From NCBI RefSeq assembly GCF_016427555.1, contig NZ_JAELVS010000002.1:488204-552203 (forward strand): 64,000 bases of DNA. Direction: 5' to 3'. This document shows positions 25,776 to 34,542 of this stretch, piece after piece; within the stretch, counting starts at the first letter, position 1; each line of letters starts with the position of its first letter. Origin of the DNA: Marinobacter litoralis. Its GTDB lineage: Bacteria > Pseudomonadota > Gammaproteobacteria > Pseudomonadales > Oleiphilaceae. The notes beneath the pieces are model-generated. The model had not been told where the DNA came from and did no database searches. It saw nothing but the letters and a program-made list of their open reading frames with translations. Made by a program: the position numbers and the translations under genes.

Positions 25776-27441
25776 CTCTTACCTCGCCATCGTTGACGAT
25801 CAGTAGCCTGTCGGCGAGCGTGAACAAGGCCTGATGGTGAGTGGACAGAATCAGGGTTTTGCCTGCTTCGGACAGTTTGTGAAGCGCGTCCAATACATGA
25901 ATTTCACTGGTGGCATCCAACCCGGCGGTGGGTTCATCCAGAAGTACCAGATCGTAGTCAGCCAGAAAAATGCGCGCCAGACTCAAACGCCGGGCCTGAC
26001 CGCCCGATAACCCTTGGCCATCCTCGCCAATGACGCTGTAGATACCATGTTCCCGGTGTTCCACCAGATCGGCCAAGCCCACTTGGTGAAGGGCTTTTTC
26101 AATGGCAATGTCTGAGGCGTCCGGGCAAGTCATCCGTAGGTTGTCCGCCCAGGTGCCTTGAATCCAGAAGCCTTTCTGGCCTAACCAGCCAAAAGGCTGC
26201 TCACCAGCAGGCTGGCCAAATACCGAAATGGAACCGGAGTCCGGCTGAAGGAACCCCGCCAGCATATGTAAAAGCGAAGATTTTCCGCCACCGGAGGGGC
26301 CGGTCAGTACAATGGTTTCACCTTGCTTGACCGTAAGCGTGACACTTCGGATGACTTCAGGGCCGACGTCGTAGCAGAGGGATACGTGCTGAAGCGCGAT
26401 AACCGAGGCATCGGTGGCAGTCGCCAAAGTGGTTTTTTTTGTGGGTGTTACGGGCTGGTCAAGCCGGGCAATAATTTCGGCGCTGGCACCAAGGGCTGCG
26501 GCCCGGTCATGGTAATGTTGGGACAGTGTACGCAGCGGCTGGAAAAACTCCGGTGCCAGCAACAGAATCAACAAACCCGAAAACAGCGTTAACTCCGAGC
26601 TTGGCCCGAACGAGATGTAGCCTAGCAGCCCGAATCCGATGTAGATGGCGATTACGGCAATCGCAACCGATGCAAAGAACTCCAGTACCGCAGACGAAAG
26701 GAAGGCAATTTTCAGGGTTTTGAGCGTAATCAGCCGAAACTGATCTGAGCGATGGTGAAGCGTGGAGCTGGCTTGCGCCGTTTGACCGAACAACTGAAGG
26801 GTGGTCAGCCCTCGTACCTTATCGAGAAACTGCCCTGAAAGCCGGCTGACGGTTTCGAAATGCTGCTGGTTAACCTTTTCAGCGCCCATCCCCACCAGCG
26901 CCATAAATAAAGGAATCAGGGGTGCAGACAACACCAGGAAAATGCCCGCAAGCCAATCCAGCCAGAACACCACCGCCAGAATCAAAAGCGGCACAATCAC
27001 CGACAACATCATTTGGGGCAGGAAGCGGGCAAAGTAGCCGTGCAGGGCTTCTACATGATCCAGCCATTCGCGGGTAAGAGATGCTGCCGAGGCGTCAGCC
27101 AAAACTACTGGACCAAGGGATTGCCACTTGCGATGAAGCTGCCGACGCACATCGCGGCGTACTTCTTCACTACAGCGCGCTGCAAAGCGGGTTTGCAGGC
27201 CCTGGCCAATGGCGCGCAGCAGCAGTACTGCGATAAGTAATAGATAGGCGGGAGTCAGGCCGGTTACCGGTTGTTGCTCGATAACCCCTTGGTAGGCCAG
27301 CCAGGCCAACAATACCATCTGGGCAATGGTTGTCAGCCCAACCCAAACGCCGGCTAAAACCGTGGCTCGTATCCAACGCTGACTGCTCTTGGTTAACTCC
27401 GAGAGCCAGCGCCGGACACGAGCCGGGTCCGACGATTCCAC
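25768..27441 (-). CDS. cydD: Thiol reductant ABC exporter subunit CydD
   Basis: The 557-residue half-transporter has N-terminal transmembrane helices (about 20-300) and an ATPase with Walker A VLTGPSGGGKSS, signature GLSGGQARRLS and Walker B LVLLDEPTAGLD. It pairs with CydC to move reductants outward. The cydD frame begins directly after the cydB stop codon, and its end overlaps cydC, so all four genes are translated from one transcript. Confidence 0.93.
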   Translation of the reverse strand: MESSDPARVRRWLSELTKSSQRWIRATVLAGVWVGLTTIAQMVLLAWLAYQGVIEQQPVTGLTPAYLLLIAVLLLRAIGQGLQTRFAARCSEEVRRDVRRQLHRKWQSLGPVVLADASAASLTREWLDHVEALHGYFARFLPQMMLSVIVPLLILAVVFWLDWLAGIFLVLSAPLIPLFMALVGMGAEKVNQQHFETVSRLSGQFLDKVRGLTTLQLFGQTAQASSTLHHRSDQFRLITLKTLKIAFLSSAVLEFFASVAIAVIAIYIGFGLLGYISFGPSSELTLFSGLLILLLAPEFFQPLRTLSQHYHDRAAALGASAEIIARLDQPVTPTKKTTLATATDASVIALQHVSLCYDVGPEVIRSVTLTVKQGETIVLTGPSGGGKSSLLHMLAGFLQPDSGSISVFGQPAGEQPFGWLGQKGFWIQGTWADNLRMTCPDASDIAIEKALHQVGLADLVEHREHGIYSVIGEDGQGLSGGQARRLSLARIFLADYDLVLLDEPTAGLDATSEIHVLDALHKLSEAGKTLILSTHHQALFTLADRLLIVNDGEVRDA

Positions 27442-28443
27442 TTAGTGATACCCCTCTCCGGCGCGCACCTTGCCGCGGAATACCCAATAGGTCCAGGCGG
27501 TGTAAACCAGAATGATGGGAATCACGAACAGTAAGCCGAGCAGCAAGAACAGCTGCGCTTCCGGGGCAGAGGCCGCATCCCAAAGGGTATAGTTGGGTGG
27601 CACTACATAAGGCCAACGGCTCACGATCAAACCGAGGTATGTGGTGATAAACAGCCCCATGGTGGCCACAAACGGCATGCCTTCAAACCGATTGCGCACC
27701 GACCGCCAGATCTGGAACGCACACAGCAGCGTGATGGCTGGCAGCACCCAGATAATGCCCAGATTCGAGAACCAGCGTTCCCAAACCATATTATCAACGA
27801 ACGGTGTCCACACACTGATAATGCCGAATACCACCAGAACGGTGACCAAAAGCGGCGTAGTAATGCGATAAGCCCAGTCTTGCAAACGGCCTTCGGTTTT
27901 TAGAATCAGCCAGGTGGAGCCCAGCAGAGCGTAGCCCGCGAGGGTGCCCAAACCCGTCAAAACGGTAAAGGGCGTTAACCAATCCAGTGCGCCGCCAACG
28001 TACACGCCGTCTACGGTGTTGAAGCCCTGAATGTAAGCACCAACCACGGCGCCCTGAGCGAAGGTGGCGATAGTAGAGCCACCCGCGAATGACCAGTTCC
28101 ATAGGTAACGCGAGCTACGCGCTTTGAACCGGAATTCAAAAGCAACGCCCCGGAAAATCAAACCGGCCAGCATCAAAAACACGCCAATGTACATGGCGGG
28201 CAGAATGATGCTGTACACCATTGGAAACGCAGCCAGCAAACCGGCTCCGCCCAACACCAGCCAGGTTTCGTTACCGTCCCAGACAGGGGCCACTGAATTC
28301 ATCATGGTGTCTCGGTCTTCTTCCGACGGGGCAAAGGGAAACAGGATGCCAATGCCCAGATCGAAACCATCCATCAGCACGTACATGATGATTCCGAAAC
28401 CGATAATAAACGCCCAAATGAGGGCCAAATCGAACACTTCCAT
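27442..28443 (-). CDS. cydB: Cytochrome bd-type ubiquinol oxidase subunit II
   Basis: The 333-residue membrane protein has about eight helices and the subunit II signatures MDGFDLGIGILFPF near residue 25, WDGNETWLVLGGAGLLAAFPMVYS near 55 and the GRVEFRFKA-like FEFRFKARSSRYLWNWSFAGGS near 103. Length is nearer to CioB (about 335) than to E. coli CydB (379). It shares one base with the cydA stop codon (TAATG). No cydX-like small ORF follows; cydD starts at once. Confidence 0.94.
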   Translation of the reverse strand: MEVFDLALIWAFIIGFGIIMYVLMDGFDLGIGILFPFAPSEEDRDTMMNSVAPVWDGNETWLVLGGAGLLAAFPMVYSIILPAMYIGVFLMLAGLIFRGVAFEFRFKARSSRYLWNWSFAGGSTIATFAQGAVVGAYIQGFNTVDGVYVGGALDWLTPFTVLTGLGTLAGYALLGSTWLILKTEGRLQDWAYRITTPLLVTVLVVFGIISVWTPFVDNMVWERWFSNLGIIWVLPAITLLCAFQIWRSVRNRFEGMPFVATMGLFITTYLGLIVSRWPYVVPPNYTLWDAASAPEAQLFLLLGLLFVIPIILVYTAWTYWVFRGKVRAGEGYH

Positions 28444-29888
28444 TATTGCTGCCCTCCTTCATTGGCGGTTTTCGCCGGGTTTGCCGAGTTCTCTTCCGAA
28501 TCGTATTCGAACTGGACGTGCGCCGCAGACAGTGGTCGGGCAGGGCGGTCGGCCTCGTCTTCGGTATGACCGCCATCGCCTTCCAGCCCCACGTACAGAA
28601 CCCGCATCAGGTAGTACAGGCCGGCAGTGAAAATGGAGGCATACACCAGAATGTAGCCAATCAATGTAAACAGAGCCATGCCACCGGTAAGAGACGGAGT
28701 CACCGATTCAGCCTGCGTCATCATGCCGTACACCAACCAAGGGGCACGGCCTGTTTCGGTGACAAACCAGCCGGTAAGTACTGCAATGAATGGCGCAATA
28801 CTCATGGCCCGAAGCCCCTGCAAATACCAACGGGCTTTATACAAACGGCCACCTTTACGCAGAATCAGACCGGTAATGGCAAACAAAATCATCAGCATGC
28901 CAAGGCCGACCATAATCCGGAACGACCAGAACACAATTGCGACCGGCGGTTGCTCTTCAACCGGCACCTCTTTCAGGCCAAGAATCTCACCATCAATATC
29001 GTGAGTCAGAATCAAACTGGCGAGGCTTGGAATGCCAATTTCGAAATGGTTGGTCTGGTTTTCCTGATCCGGAATCGCAAACAGCAAAAGGGGCACATTG
29101 GTGGAGGTTTCCCAATGGCCTTCCATTGCTGCCACCTTCATTGGCTGATGTTCCAGCGTGTTCAGGCCGTGAAAATCACCCACAACCGCTTGCGCCGGTG
29201 CGATGAATAGCAGCAGCCACAAACACATGGACAGCGCTTTCTTGTTCGCTTCCACTTCGCGCCCTTTGAGCAGGTACCAAGCGCTTACACCGGCAACGAC
29301 GAAACTACCCGTCAGGAAAGACGCCAGCACCATGTGCATCAGGCGGAACTTGAAGGAAGGGTTAAAAATGGCATCTCCCCACGACAAAATGTGAAACGCA
29401 CCGTCTCTGAATTCCGTGCCGGCGGGCGTTTGCATCCAGCTGTTCGCAGAGAGAATCCAGAATGTTGATATAAGCGTACCGATGGCCACCATAATGGCGG
29501 AAAACAGATGCGCCCCAGGCGGGACTCTGTCGCGGCCAAACAGCAGAACCCCGAGGAAAGCGGCTTCCAGGAAAAACGCCGTTAGCACTTCATAGCTGAG
29601 GATAGGACCCAGGAAGTTGGCTGATGCCTGCGCGAAATTACTCCAGTTGGTGCCAAATTGGAACGACATAACAATGCCCGACACCACTCCCATACCGAAC
29701 ACCACCGCAAACACCTTGGTCCAGAACGCGGACAGGGTGATCCAGACCGGGTTTTTGGTTTTATAGCCAAGGCCTTCAAGCAGGGCGATAAAGGATGCAA
29801 GCCCGATAGAGAACACTGGGAAAATGGCGTGAAATGACACGACAAACGCGAACTGGATTCGCGATAGGATGAGGGGATCTAGCTCCAT
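28443..29888 (-). CDS. cydA: Cytochrome bd-type ubiquinol oxidase subunit I, cyanide-insensitive type
   Basis: The 481-residue quinol oxidase subunit starts at the ATG at 29888 behind GGAGG; upstream in-frame residues are not supported. His20 in VVSFHAIFP is a heme ligand, RLMHM near 190 holds another, and the Q-loop with TLEHQPMKVAAMEGHWE is short, as in CIO/CioA. The conserved GRQPW motif of the family reads GRAPW here. The enzyme reduces O2 to water at high affinity and helps under low oxygen or cyanide. It leads the cydABDC operon. Confidence 0.93.
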   Translation of the reverse strand: MELDPLILSRIQFAFVVSFHAIFPVFSIGLASFIALLEGLGYKTKNPVWITLSAFWTKVFAVVFGMGVVSGIVMSFQFGTNWSNFAQASANFLGPILSYEVLTAFFLEAAFLGVLLFGRDRVPPGAHLFSAIMVAIGTLISTFWILSANSWMQTPAGTEFRDGAFHILSWGDAIFNPSFKFRLMHMVLASFLTGSFVVAGVSAWYLLKGREVEANKKALSMCLWLLLFIAPAQAVVGDFHGLNTLEHQPMKVAAMEGHWETSTNVPLLLFAIPDQENQTNHFEIGIPSLASLILTHDIDGEILGLKEVPVEEQPPVAIVFWSFRIMVGLGMLMILFAITGLILRKGGRLYKARWYLQGLRAMSIAPFIAVLTGWFVTETGRAPWLVYGMMTQAESVTPSLTGGMALFTLIGYILVYASIFTAGLYYLMRVLYVGLEGDGGHTEDEADRPARPLSAAHVQFEYDSEENSANPAKTANEGGQQ

Positions 29889-30033
29889 AGGAACCTCCAG
29901 CAATGACATGCTTACAAAAGGGCATCGCCCGCACAGCAACAGCGTGGTGCATTTTGTAATATTGTTATTACCAGCGGTTACGACAATGCTAACGTGATCA
30001 TACCAGAGAAACGCGAGACATTTTGTCGCACTC

Positions 30034-30047
30034 TTGACGTATCACAA
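30034..30047. promoter_or_regulatory. Possible FNR/Anr-like box upstream of cydA
   Basis: TTGACGTATCACAA matches seven of the ten specified bases of the FNR/Anr consensus TTGAT-N4-ATCAA. It lies about 150 bp upstream of cydA and 30 bp upstream of the divergent methyltransferase gene. Oxygen control of cyd genes is usual, so the site is plausible but weak. Confidence 0.3.
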
Positions 30048-30076
30048 GAACAAAACGAGCCAAGCACGGTGTATTC

Positions 30077-30703
30077 ATGAGTTTTTACGAAAACCGAATT
30101 CTGCCTCACATGATCGATAAAGCCTGTTCCATGGGGCAGGTGATGAAGCTTCGTAACCAAGTGGTTCCCCGTGCCAAAGGCCGCGTTTTGGAAGTTGGCA
30201 TGGGCTCTGGCATCAATCTTGAATTTTACGATCCCGACCGGGTTGAAATGGTGTACGGGCTGGAACCATCTGAAGGAATGCGCCAAAAAGCCCAGGCAAA
30301 CCTCAACCGCTCGTCTATCAAAGTAGAATGGTTAGACCTTCCTGGCGAGAAAATACCACTGAAAGATAATTCCATAGACACCATTCTGCTGACATTTACG
30401 CTGTGCACCATCCCGGACTGGCAAGCTGCGCTTGAACAAATGAAGCGCGTGCTCAAACCGAATGGGGAGTTGCTGTTCCTCGAGCACGGTGAATCACCTG
30501 ATAGAGTTACCTGCAGATGGCAGCACCGGATCACCCCGGGTTGGAAAAAACTGGCCGGGGGCTGTCATCTGAACCGCAACATCGCCGAATTACTCAGGCA
30601 GGGCGGCTTTGAGATTCAGGCACTCGAGAATCTGTATATTCCCAGAGCGCCGAAAATCGCAGGTTACATCTATAAAGGCATCGCTACAAATCCAAAAAGT
30701 TAG
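30077..30703 (+). CDS. Class I SAM-dependent methyltransferase
   Basis: The 208-residue protein has SAM motif I VLEVGMGSGINLEFY at about 37-51, motif II LPLKDNSIDTILLTFTLCTIPD-like region near 95-117 and motif III LKPNGELLFLEHGE near 130. The HGESPDRVTCRWQHRITPGWKKLAGGCHLNR ending resembles METTL7/UbiE-like small-lipid methyltransferases. The acceptor is unknown. It diverges from cydA. Downstream comes the tRNA-Leu with its own promoter. Confidence 0.85.
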   Translation: MSFYENRILPHMIDKACSMGQVMKLRNQVVPRAKGRVLEVGMGSGINLEFYDPDRVEMVYGLEPSEGMRQKAQANLNRSSIKVEWLDLPGEKIPLKDNSIDTILLTFTLCTIPDWQAALEQMKRVLKPNGELLFLEHGESPDRVTCRWQHRITPGWKKLAGGCHLNRNIAELLRQGGFEIQALENLYIPRAPKIAGYIYKGIATNPKS

Positions 30704-30753
30704 CCAAATTGTGCGCGAAATGAACAGGTTGGCCAGGAAGTTAAAGATCGGAA

Positions 30754-30782
30754 TTGCGTTAGGCTACGGAGCCTTATACAAT
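30754..30782 (+). promoter_or_regulatory. Sigma-70 promoter of tRNA-Leu
   Basis: TTGCGT at 30754-30759 and TACAAT at 30777-30782 are spaced by 17 bp. Predicted transcription starts about 20 bp upstream of the mature tRNA end. Both elements are close to consensus. Confidence 0.7.
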
Positions 30783-30809
30783 CTCGGCCTTCAGATTTTT
30801 CCCTCCTAT

Positions 30810-30896
30810 GCCCGGATGGTGAAATTGGTAGACACAAGAGACTTAAAATCTCTCGGCCGCAAGGCCGTGCCGGTTCGATTCCGGCTCCGGGCACCA
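30810..30896 (+). tRNA. tRNA-Leu (UAA anticodon)
   Basis: The 87-nt sequence folds as a class II tRNA. The acceptor stem GCCCGGA/TCCGGGC is perfect, the D-loop region has GGTAGACAC, and the anticodon stem GAGA/TCTC encloses loop CTTAAAA with anticodon TAA. A long variable arm CTCGGCCGCAAGGCCGT and a T arm GGTTCGATTCC follow. Discriminator A and CCA are encoded. The anticodon reads UUA and UUG. A candidate promoter lies 28 bp upstream. Confidence 0.97.
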
Positions 30897-31220
30897 TTTA
30901 AATCAATACGTTAGCAAGTTCTCCCCTCGGCTTTACCTGCTGGTCATTCCCTCAGTGCATCACCTGTAGGTCGCATCTGCGAGTTCTACTCTCGTTGACT
31001 AAATCGACCGAAATAAAGCCCTGTCATGATTGGTTGATAAACAATGAGATGTCGCGCGATTACTTGTTGCTAAAACCGCAATAAACTAAGCTACTGTTTA
31101 GTTTGATAATTTGGCTGCACAAAGGGAATGGCGAGTGCGGAGTTATGTAGAGCGCACTTGTATGCAATATCGTGGAGTGCTGTCTAATTGCTGTTATGCC
31201 CAAAAAAAGAGGTTCATTGA
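30897..31220. other. 324-bp AT-richer gap after tRNA-Leu
   Basis: No gene or strong terminator is seen. It holds an inverted repeat AAACTAA-N8-TTAGTTT at 31083-31104 and, at 31193-31199, GTTATGC, which resembles the right core of the attC-like site further on. The base composition looks lower in GC than the flanks, as expected for inserted DNA beside a tRNA. Confidence 0.5.
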
Positions 31221-31772
31221 GTGCAGGAAATAAGCCGAGAAAAATTCTGTCAAAAGCTTCGAAGTGCTGGTTTTGCGGCTGCGTTCTTAAGCGCCGCAGC
31301 TGGTAGTGCTTTGGAAAGCTTTGAGCACTTCAACGGGGAAATTTTCGAACCGTTTCGTCAGACCTCGTTTTTGGAGGCAGATGCTAATTTTTCCGGCAGG
31401 TACTTTTTGGAGCATCACGGGCCTAAAGATCAAGTAGACGAGGCGATCAGCAAATCAAACTTTTTTGCCGCTTTTTCTTTAGAGGTGCAGCCATCTCATC
31501 TTAGTGATTCGCTGGCGGGAGACCACGAGTCTCTGGTTCGGTCTCTAGCGGGCACACCGTACCTGAGACTGAGACGTGAGTATGAATCGCTGAGAGGGGC
31601 TTCGATAGAAATTTTTCTTATTCCTGTGGCCTCTGACCCTCAAGAAATTGAATCGGTTGTTGGCAGCATCAGAGATAATGCCATGTTTTTCTTTTTCCCT
31701 GATGAGACGAGAGAATTCCATGTTGGCAATTGCCGGTGGGGAAACGGTTTTAGACTTCAGAAGAAGGCATAA
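31221..31772 (+). CDS. Hypothetical protein, possible integron cassette gene
   Basis: The 183-residue protein starts at a GTG with AGAGG about 8 bases upstream. I do not recognise a family. There is no signal peptide; a hydrophobic Ala-rich stretch near 17-29 is too short for confident membrane insertion. The middle has EHHGPKDQVDEAISKSNFFAAFSLE and the C-terminal half looks alpha/beta. Its TAA stop lies inside the left core of an attC-like hairpin, exactly as in gene cassettes. Its composition looks more AT-rich than the neighbours, suggesting transfer. Confidence 0.55.
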   Translation: MQEISREKFCQKLRSAGFAAAFLSAAAGSALESFEHFNGEIFEPFRQTSFLEADANFSGRYFLEHHGPKDQVDEAISKSNFFAAFSLEVQPSHLSDSLAGDHESLVRSLAGTPYLRLRREYESLRGASIEIFLIPVASDPQEIESVVGSIRDNAMFFFFPDETREFHVGNCRWGNGFRLQKKA

Positions 31773-31824
31773 CCAGGCGCTTCAGCCGACCGCTAAAGCG
31801 GCGGCTGAGCTTTGGCGTTATGTG
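31767..31824. repeat. attC-like integron recombination site
   Basis: The 58-bp imperfect palindrome begins with GCATAAC and ends with GTTATGTG, whose core arms CATAAC/GTTATG pair perfectly. Inside, TCAGCCG pairs with CGGCTGA and CCGC-TAAA-GCGG forms the tip, with a single bulged A on one side as in folded attC sites. Read as protein it gives the [14 protein letters not shown] string that recurs wherever such sites are translated. No intI gene is in the window, so it is an isolated site. Confidence 0.65.
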
Positions 31825-31847
31825 TTACTACCAAGGAGCAAGCTGTT

Positions 31848-32180
31848 TTGCCTGAGTTAAAAACCGTTGGCCTTTTCCTCGTTACGGCATTGGCAGAAAT
31901 TGTCGGCTGTTATTTGCCTTACCTCTGGCTTCGCGAGGGCAAATCCATCTGGCTATTGGTGCCGGGTGCCCTGAGCCTGGCCGCATTTGCATGGTTGTTG
32001 TCATTGCACCCAACTGCAGCGGGCAGAGTGTATGCTGCCTATGGCGGTGTTTATATTTTCATGGCCATACTGTGGCTCTGGGCCGTGGATGGTATCCGCC
32101 CAACAGCTTGGGATTTGGTAGGCTCGAGCGTTGCTTTGGCAGGAATGGCAATCATCATGTTTGCGCCTCGCACCACATAA
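31848..32180 (+). CDS. ynfA: YnfA family (UPF0060) small membrane protein
   Basis: The 110-residue protein has four transmembrane helices; [30 protein letters not shown] at the N-terminus and [30 protein letters not shown] in the middle identify the YnfA/UPF0060 family (E. coli YnfA 108). Family members resemble small multidrug-resistance exporters. The start is a TTG at 31848 with AAGGAG 9 bases upstream, which gives the family length. The gene lies directly after the attC-like site and ends at CATAAC, possibly the left part of a second, decayed site. Confidence 0.88.
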   Translation: MPELKTVGLFLVTALAEIVGCYLPYLWLREGKSIWLLVPGALSLAAFAWLLSLHPTAAGRVYAAYGGVYIFMAILWLWAVDGIRPTAWDLVGSSVALAGMAIIMFAPRTT

Positions 32181-32232
32181 CCAGTGCATTGAAGTCGTTC
32201 CGGCCAAGAGGAGCCTCGCCCTAGCCGGCGCC

Positions 32233-33165
32233 TCACATTTCTTCCTGAACCTGTCCGTAGGCAAGCATCGCGAATAAACCTGTACCGCCGAGAATGTTTC
32301 CAATCAGCACTGGGGCGATATGGTAGAGCAGGGCGGTAGAGATGATCATTTCTCCATTCACCACCAGAGCAAAAATTTCGTTGGCCCCTGCGATTACGTG
32401 GGTAAAATCGCCCGCTGCTATCAGCCAGGTAAACATCACGATAACCAGAACTTCAGATCTCTTCGCCGACGGCAGCATCCAAACAATGGCCGCTATGAAA
32501 AAGCCCGATGGTATACCGCGTAAAAGAGTTTCGGCCGGAGTTAGTGTTGCCAGGTGGCGCGAAATCTCAAGGATTGCTGTTAGGGTATCGGCGGTAAGGA
32601 TGCCCCCATGGACGAAGATGGCAGCGGTAACAAATGTGCCACATAGATTGGCTGTGAGCACTATTCCCCAGAGACGGGCGCTGCAGTAGAACCCGTTGCG
32701 CGTCGGCTGAGCCAGAATCGGTAGCACAACGGTGATTGTGTTCTCGGTGAACAGTTGCAGGCGAGACAGAATCACCAAGACAAACCCGAACGAATAGCCC
32801 AGGCTTGCAATCAACGTTAGGTAGGGGTGGTCAGGGCCTAGGTTGGCATGGATAAGGCCTTCGGCGAGCACTGAGGTGGAAATCCCAAGCCCCGCTGCCA
32901 CGCCGGACCACCAGAGCGAGATTTTCGGGCGCTCCAGTTCTTCTTTGCCTTCTCGAAGGATGACGGAATAGACAGCTAGCGACGACAAGCTGCGATTTTG
33001 GGAGACGGTATCACGCTCTTTCGATGTCAGTGATTTTTCGGTCGGCGTTGGGGTCTGCTCGCGAGCTTCGCGATCCCCGGCTTTGGCGCTCGAATCTTGC
33101 GCGTGTGCGTCCTCCCTCGTGTTCTTTTTGGAGGTGGTGTCCCGGTTAGTTTTACCGTCGCTCAT
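32233..33165 (-). CDS. Formate/nitrite transporter family protein (YfdC-like)
   Basis: The 310-residue protein has a polar, charged N-terminal stretch of about 80 residues followed by six membrane helices of the FNT channel family. Landmarks are LWWSGVAAGLGISTSVLAEGLI near 84, FTENTITVVLPIL near 138 and GDFTHVIAGANEIFALV near 250. The length and the long hydrophilic leader match E. coli YfdC. FNT proteins form pentameric channels for formate, nitrite or related anions; the substrate here is unknown. Confidence 0.87.
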   Translation of the reverse strand: MSDGKTNRDTTSKKNTREDAHAQDSSAKAGDREAREQTPTPTEKSLTSKERDTVSQNRSLSSLAVYSVILREGKEELERPKISLWWSGVAAGLGISTSVLAEGLIHANLGPDHPYLTLIASLGYSFGFVLVILSRLQLFTENTITVVLPILAQPTRNGFYCSARLWGIVLTANLCGTFVTAAIFVHGGILTADTLTAILEISRHLATLTPAETLLRGIPSGFFIAAIVWMLPSAKRSEVLVIVMFTWLIAAGDFTHVIAGANEIFALVVNGEMIISTALLYHIAPVLIGNILGGTGLFAMLAYGQVQEEM

Positions 33166-33270
33166 TCAACTCTCCTTTAGCTATCCAAAGACGTTTGGGT
33201 GCCTGGCTAACATTGGAAGATATTACAGCTATCATGTTTGAGCGACGCACCACATGACCCGTACACTCAT

Positions 33271-34446
33271 TCAAGCAGAAGCCACCACAACAACTCGGTC
33301 ACGCCCCTGTTTTTTGGCGGCGTAAAGGGCATTGTCCGCACGATGCAGTGCCGCGCTCCAATCGCGGTCGCCAACGCAATACTGGGCCACGCCGAAACTT
33401 GCAGAAACGGCCAGGTCGGTTTTAGGGGGGATTGCTATCTGCGTTTCGGCGGTTTTAGCTCTGAGATCTTCCGCTACCTGCGCGCCTTGGTCAGCGTTAT
33501 TGCTGGGTAAAAGCAATACAAACTCTTCACCGCCAAAGCGCGCAACCACATCATGCTGCCGCACTCTGTTTTTTAGGATGCCGGCGAAGCGTCTCAACAC
33601 CTCGTCGCCTATATGATGACCGTGCTGATCGTTTACTTTTTTAAAGTGATCTAAATCGCACATTATGATGGTGAACGAGCTGCCCGAGCGCAGTGCACGG
33701 CTGAATTCGGATTCACAAAATTCGTCGAACGCCCGCCGATTGTAGACCCCCGTTAATGGGTCAACCCGAGCGATTTCCGAGAGTTCAACTTGTAGCTCAT
33801 CGGAAGCCATCCAGATAGTGGCAAACGAAGACAAGATAACTAAAAATTCCCCGGCAATGACAGCCAGAGAACTGAGCAATCCTGCGTTCATGAAATCATC
33901 CGGCACCACCTGATGAAGCGTCCATATCAAACGGAACACAAAGAAGGCACCTATCAACAAAAACATGCCAATCAGCATTTTGATGACCAGACGGCTACGG
34001 TAGTCAGGGTGTTGTGACAACCCGTAGGCACCGATAAAGCAGGCGGCTGCAAAGGTGGTTGAGAACGCCTGAATACGCGGGATTAGATCCGGGGAATAGA
34101 AGGTATAAAAGTACAATACCGATGCAAGCAGCACCAAAAGTGTGGGGCTTAGCCAACGCTCAAAACGCAGTGAGATATCAAGGAAACGAAACAGGCCTCG
34201 GTAGGTGAGTACCACGCCCATTATGATCGCGACGTTGGAAATCACGACGGAGGCAAAGTCATGAATCAAATGGCGAAGCCCGAGCAACACACAGCCGCCG
34301 CCGATCAGTAAATAGCCGGCTCCGATTGTTTTGATTCCGGAAAATTTGGGATTTTCTTTGGCGTAAGCAAACATGCCAAGCCCAAACACGATGCTAAAAA
34401 GCATCAAGGTTAGGCTAAGGGTACGAAAATCGAGCTGGATTGGCAT
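33271..34446 (-). CDS. Membrane-bound diguanylate cyclase (GGDEF)
   Basis: The 391-residue protein has six or seven N-terminal transmembrane helices (about 8-210) and a C-terminal GGDEF domain. The active-site motif reads GGEEF at 305-309, and RQHD at 296-299, five residues before it, fits the inhibitory c-di-GMP site. VDPLTGVYNRRAFDEF near 228 marks the domain start. It makes c-di-GMP and so favours biofilm over motility. The helices may sense a membrane or extracellular signal. It is transcribed alone. Confidence 0.92.
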   Translation of the reverse strand: MPIQLDFRTLSLTLMLFSIVFGLGMFAYAKENPKFSGIKTIGAGYLLIGGGCVLLGLRHLIHDFASVVISNVAIIMGVVLTYRGLFRFLDISLRFERWLSPTLLVLLASVLYFYTFYSPDLIPRIQAFSTTFAAACFIGAYGLSQHPDYRSRLVIKMLIGMFLLIGAFFVFRLIWTLHQVVPDDFMNAGLLSSLAVIAGEFLVILSSFATIWMASDELQVELSEIARVDPLTGVYNRRAFDEFCESEFSRALRSGSSFTIIMCDLDHFKKVNDQHGHHIGDEVLRRFAGILKNRVRQHDVVARFGGEEFVLLLPSNNADQGAQVAEDLRAKTAETQIAIPPKTDLAVSASFGVAQYCVGDRDWSAALHRADNALYAAKKQGRDRVVVVASA

Positions 34447-34542
34447 GGTGATTCCTGTAAAGGTGCGGCAGCAGCGCCCAGCGCCCTACCGCTTTATTGT
34501 ATGCTTTCGCTACACGTTTCGCAGCTGCTAATTACCTTCGCG

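Noticed and set aside
32051..32303. Minus-strand frames over ynfA
   Set aside because: They are antisense to a recognised conserved membrane protein.
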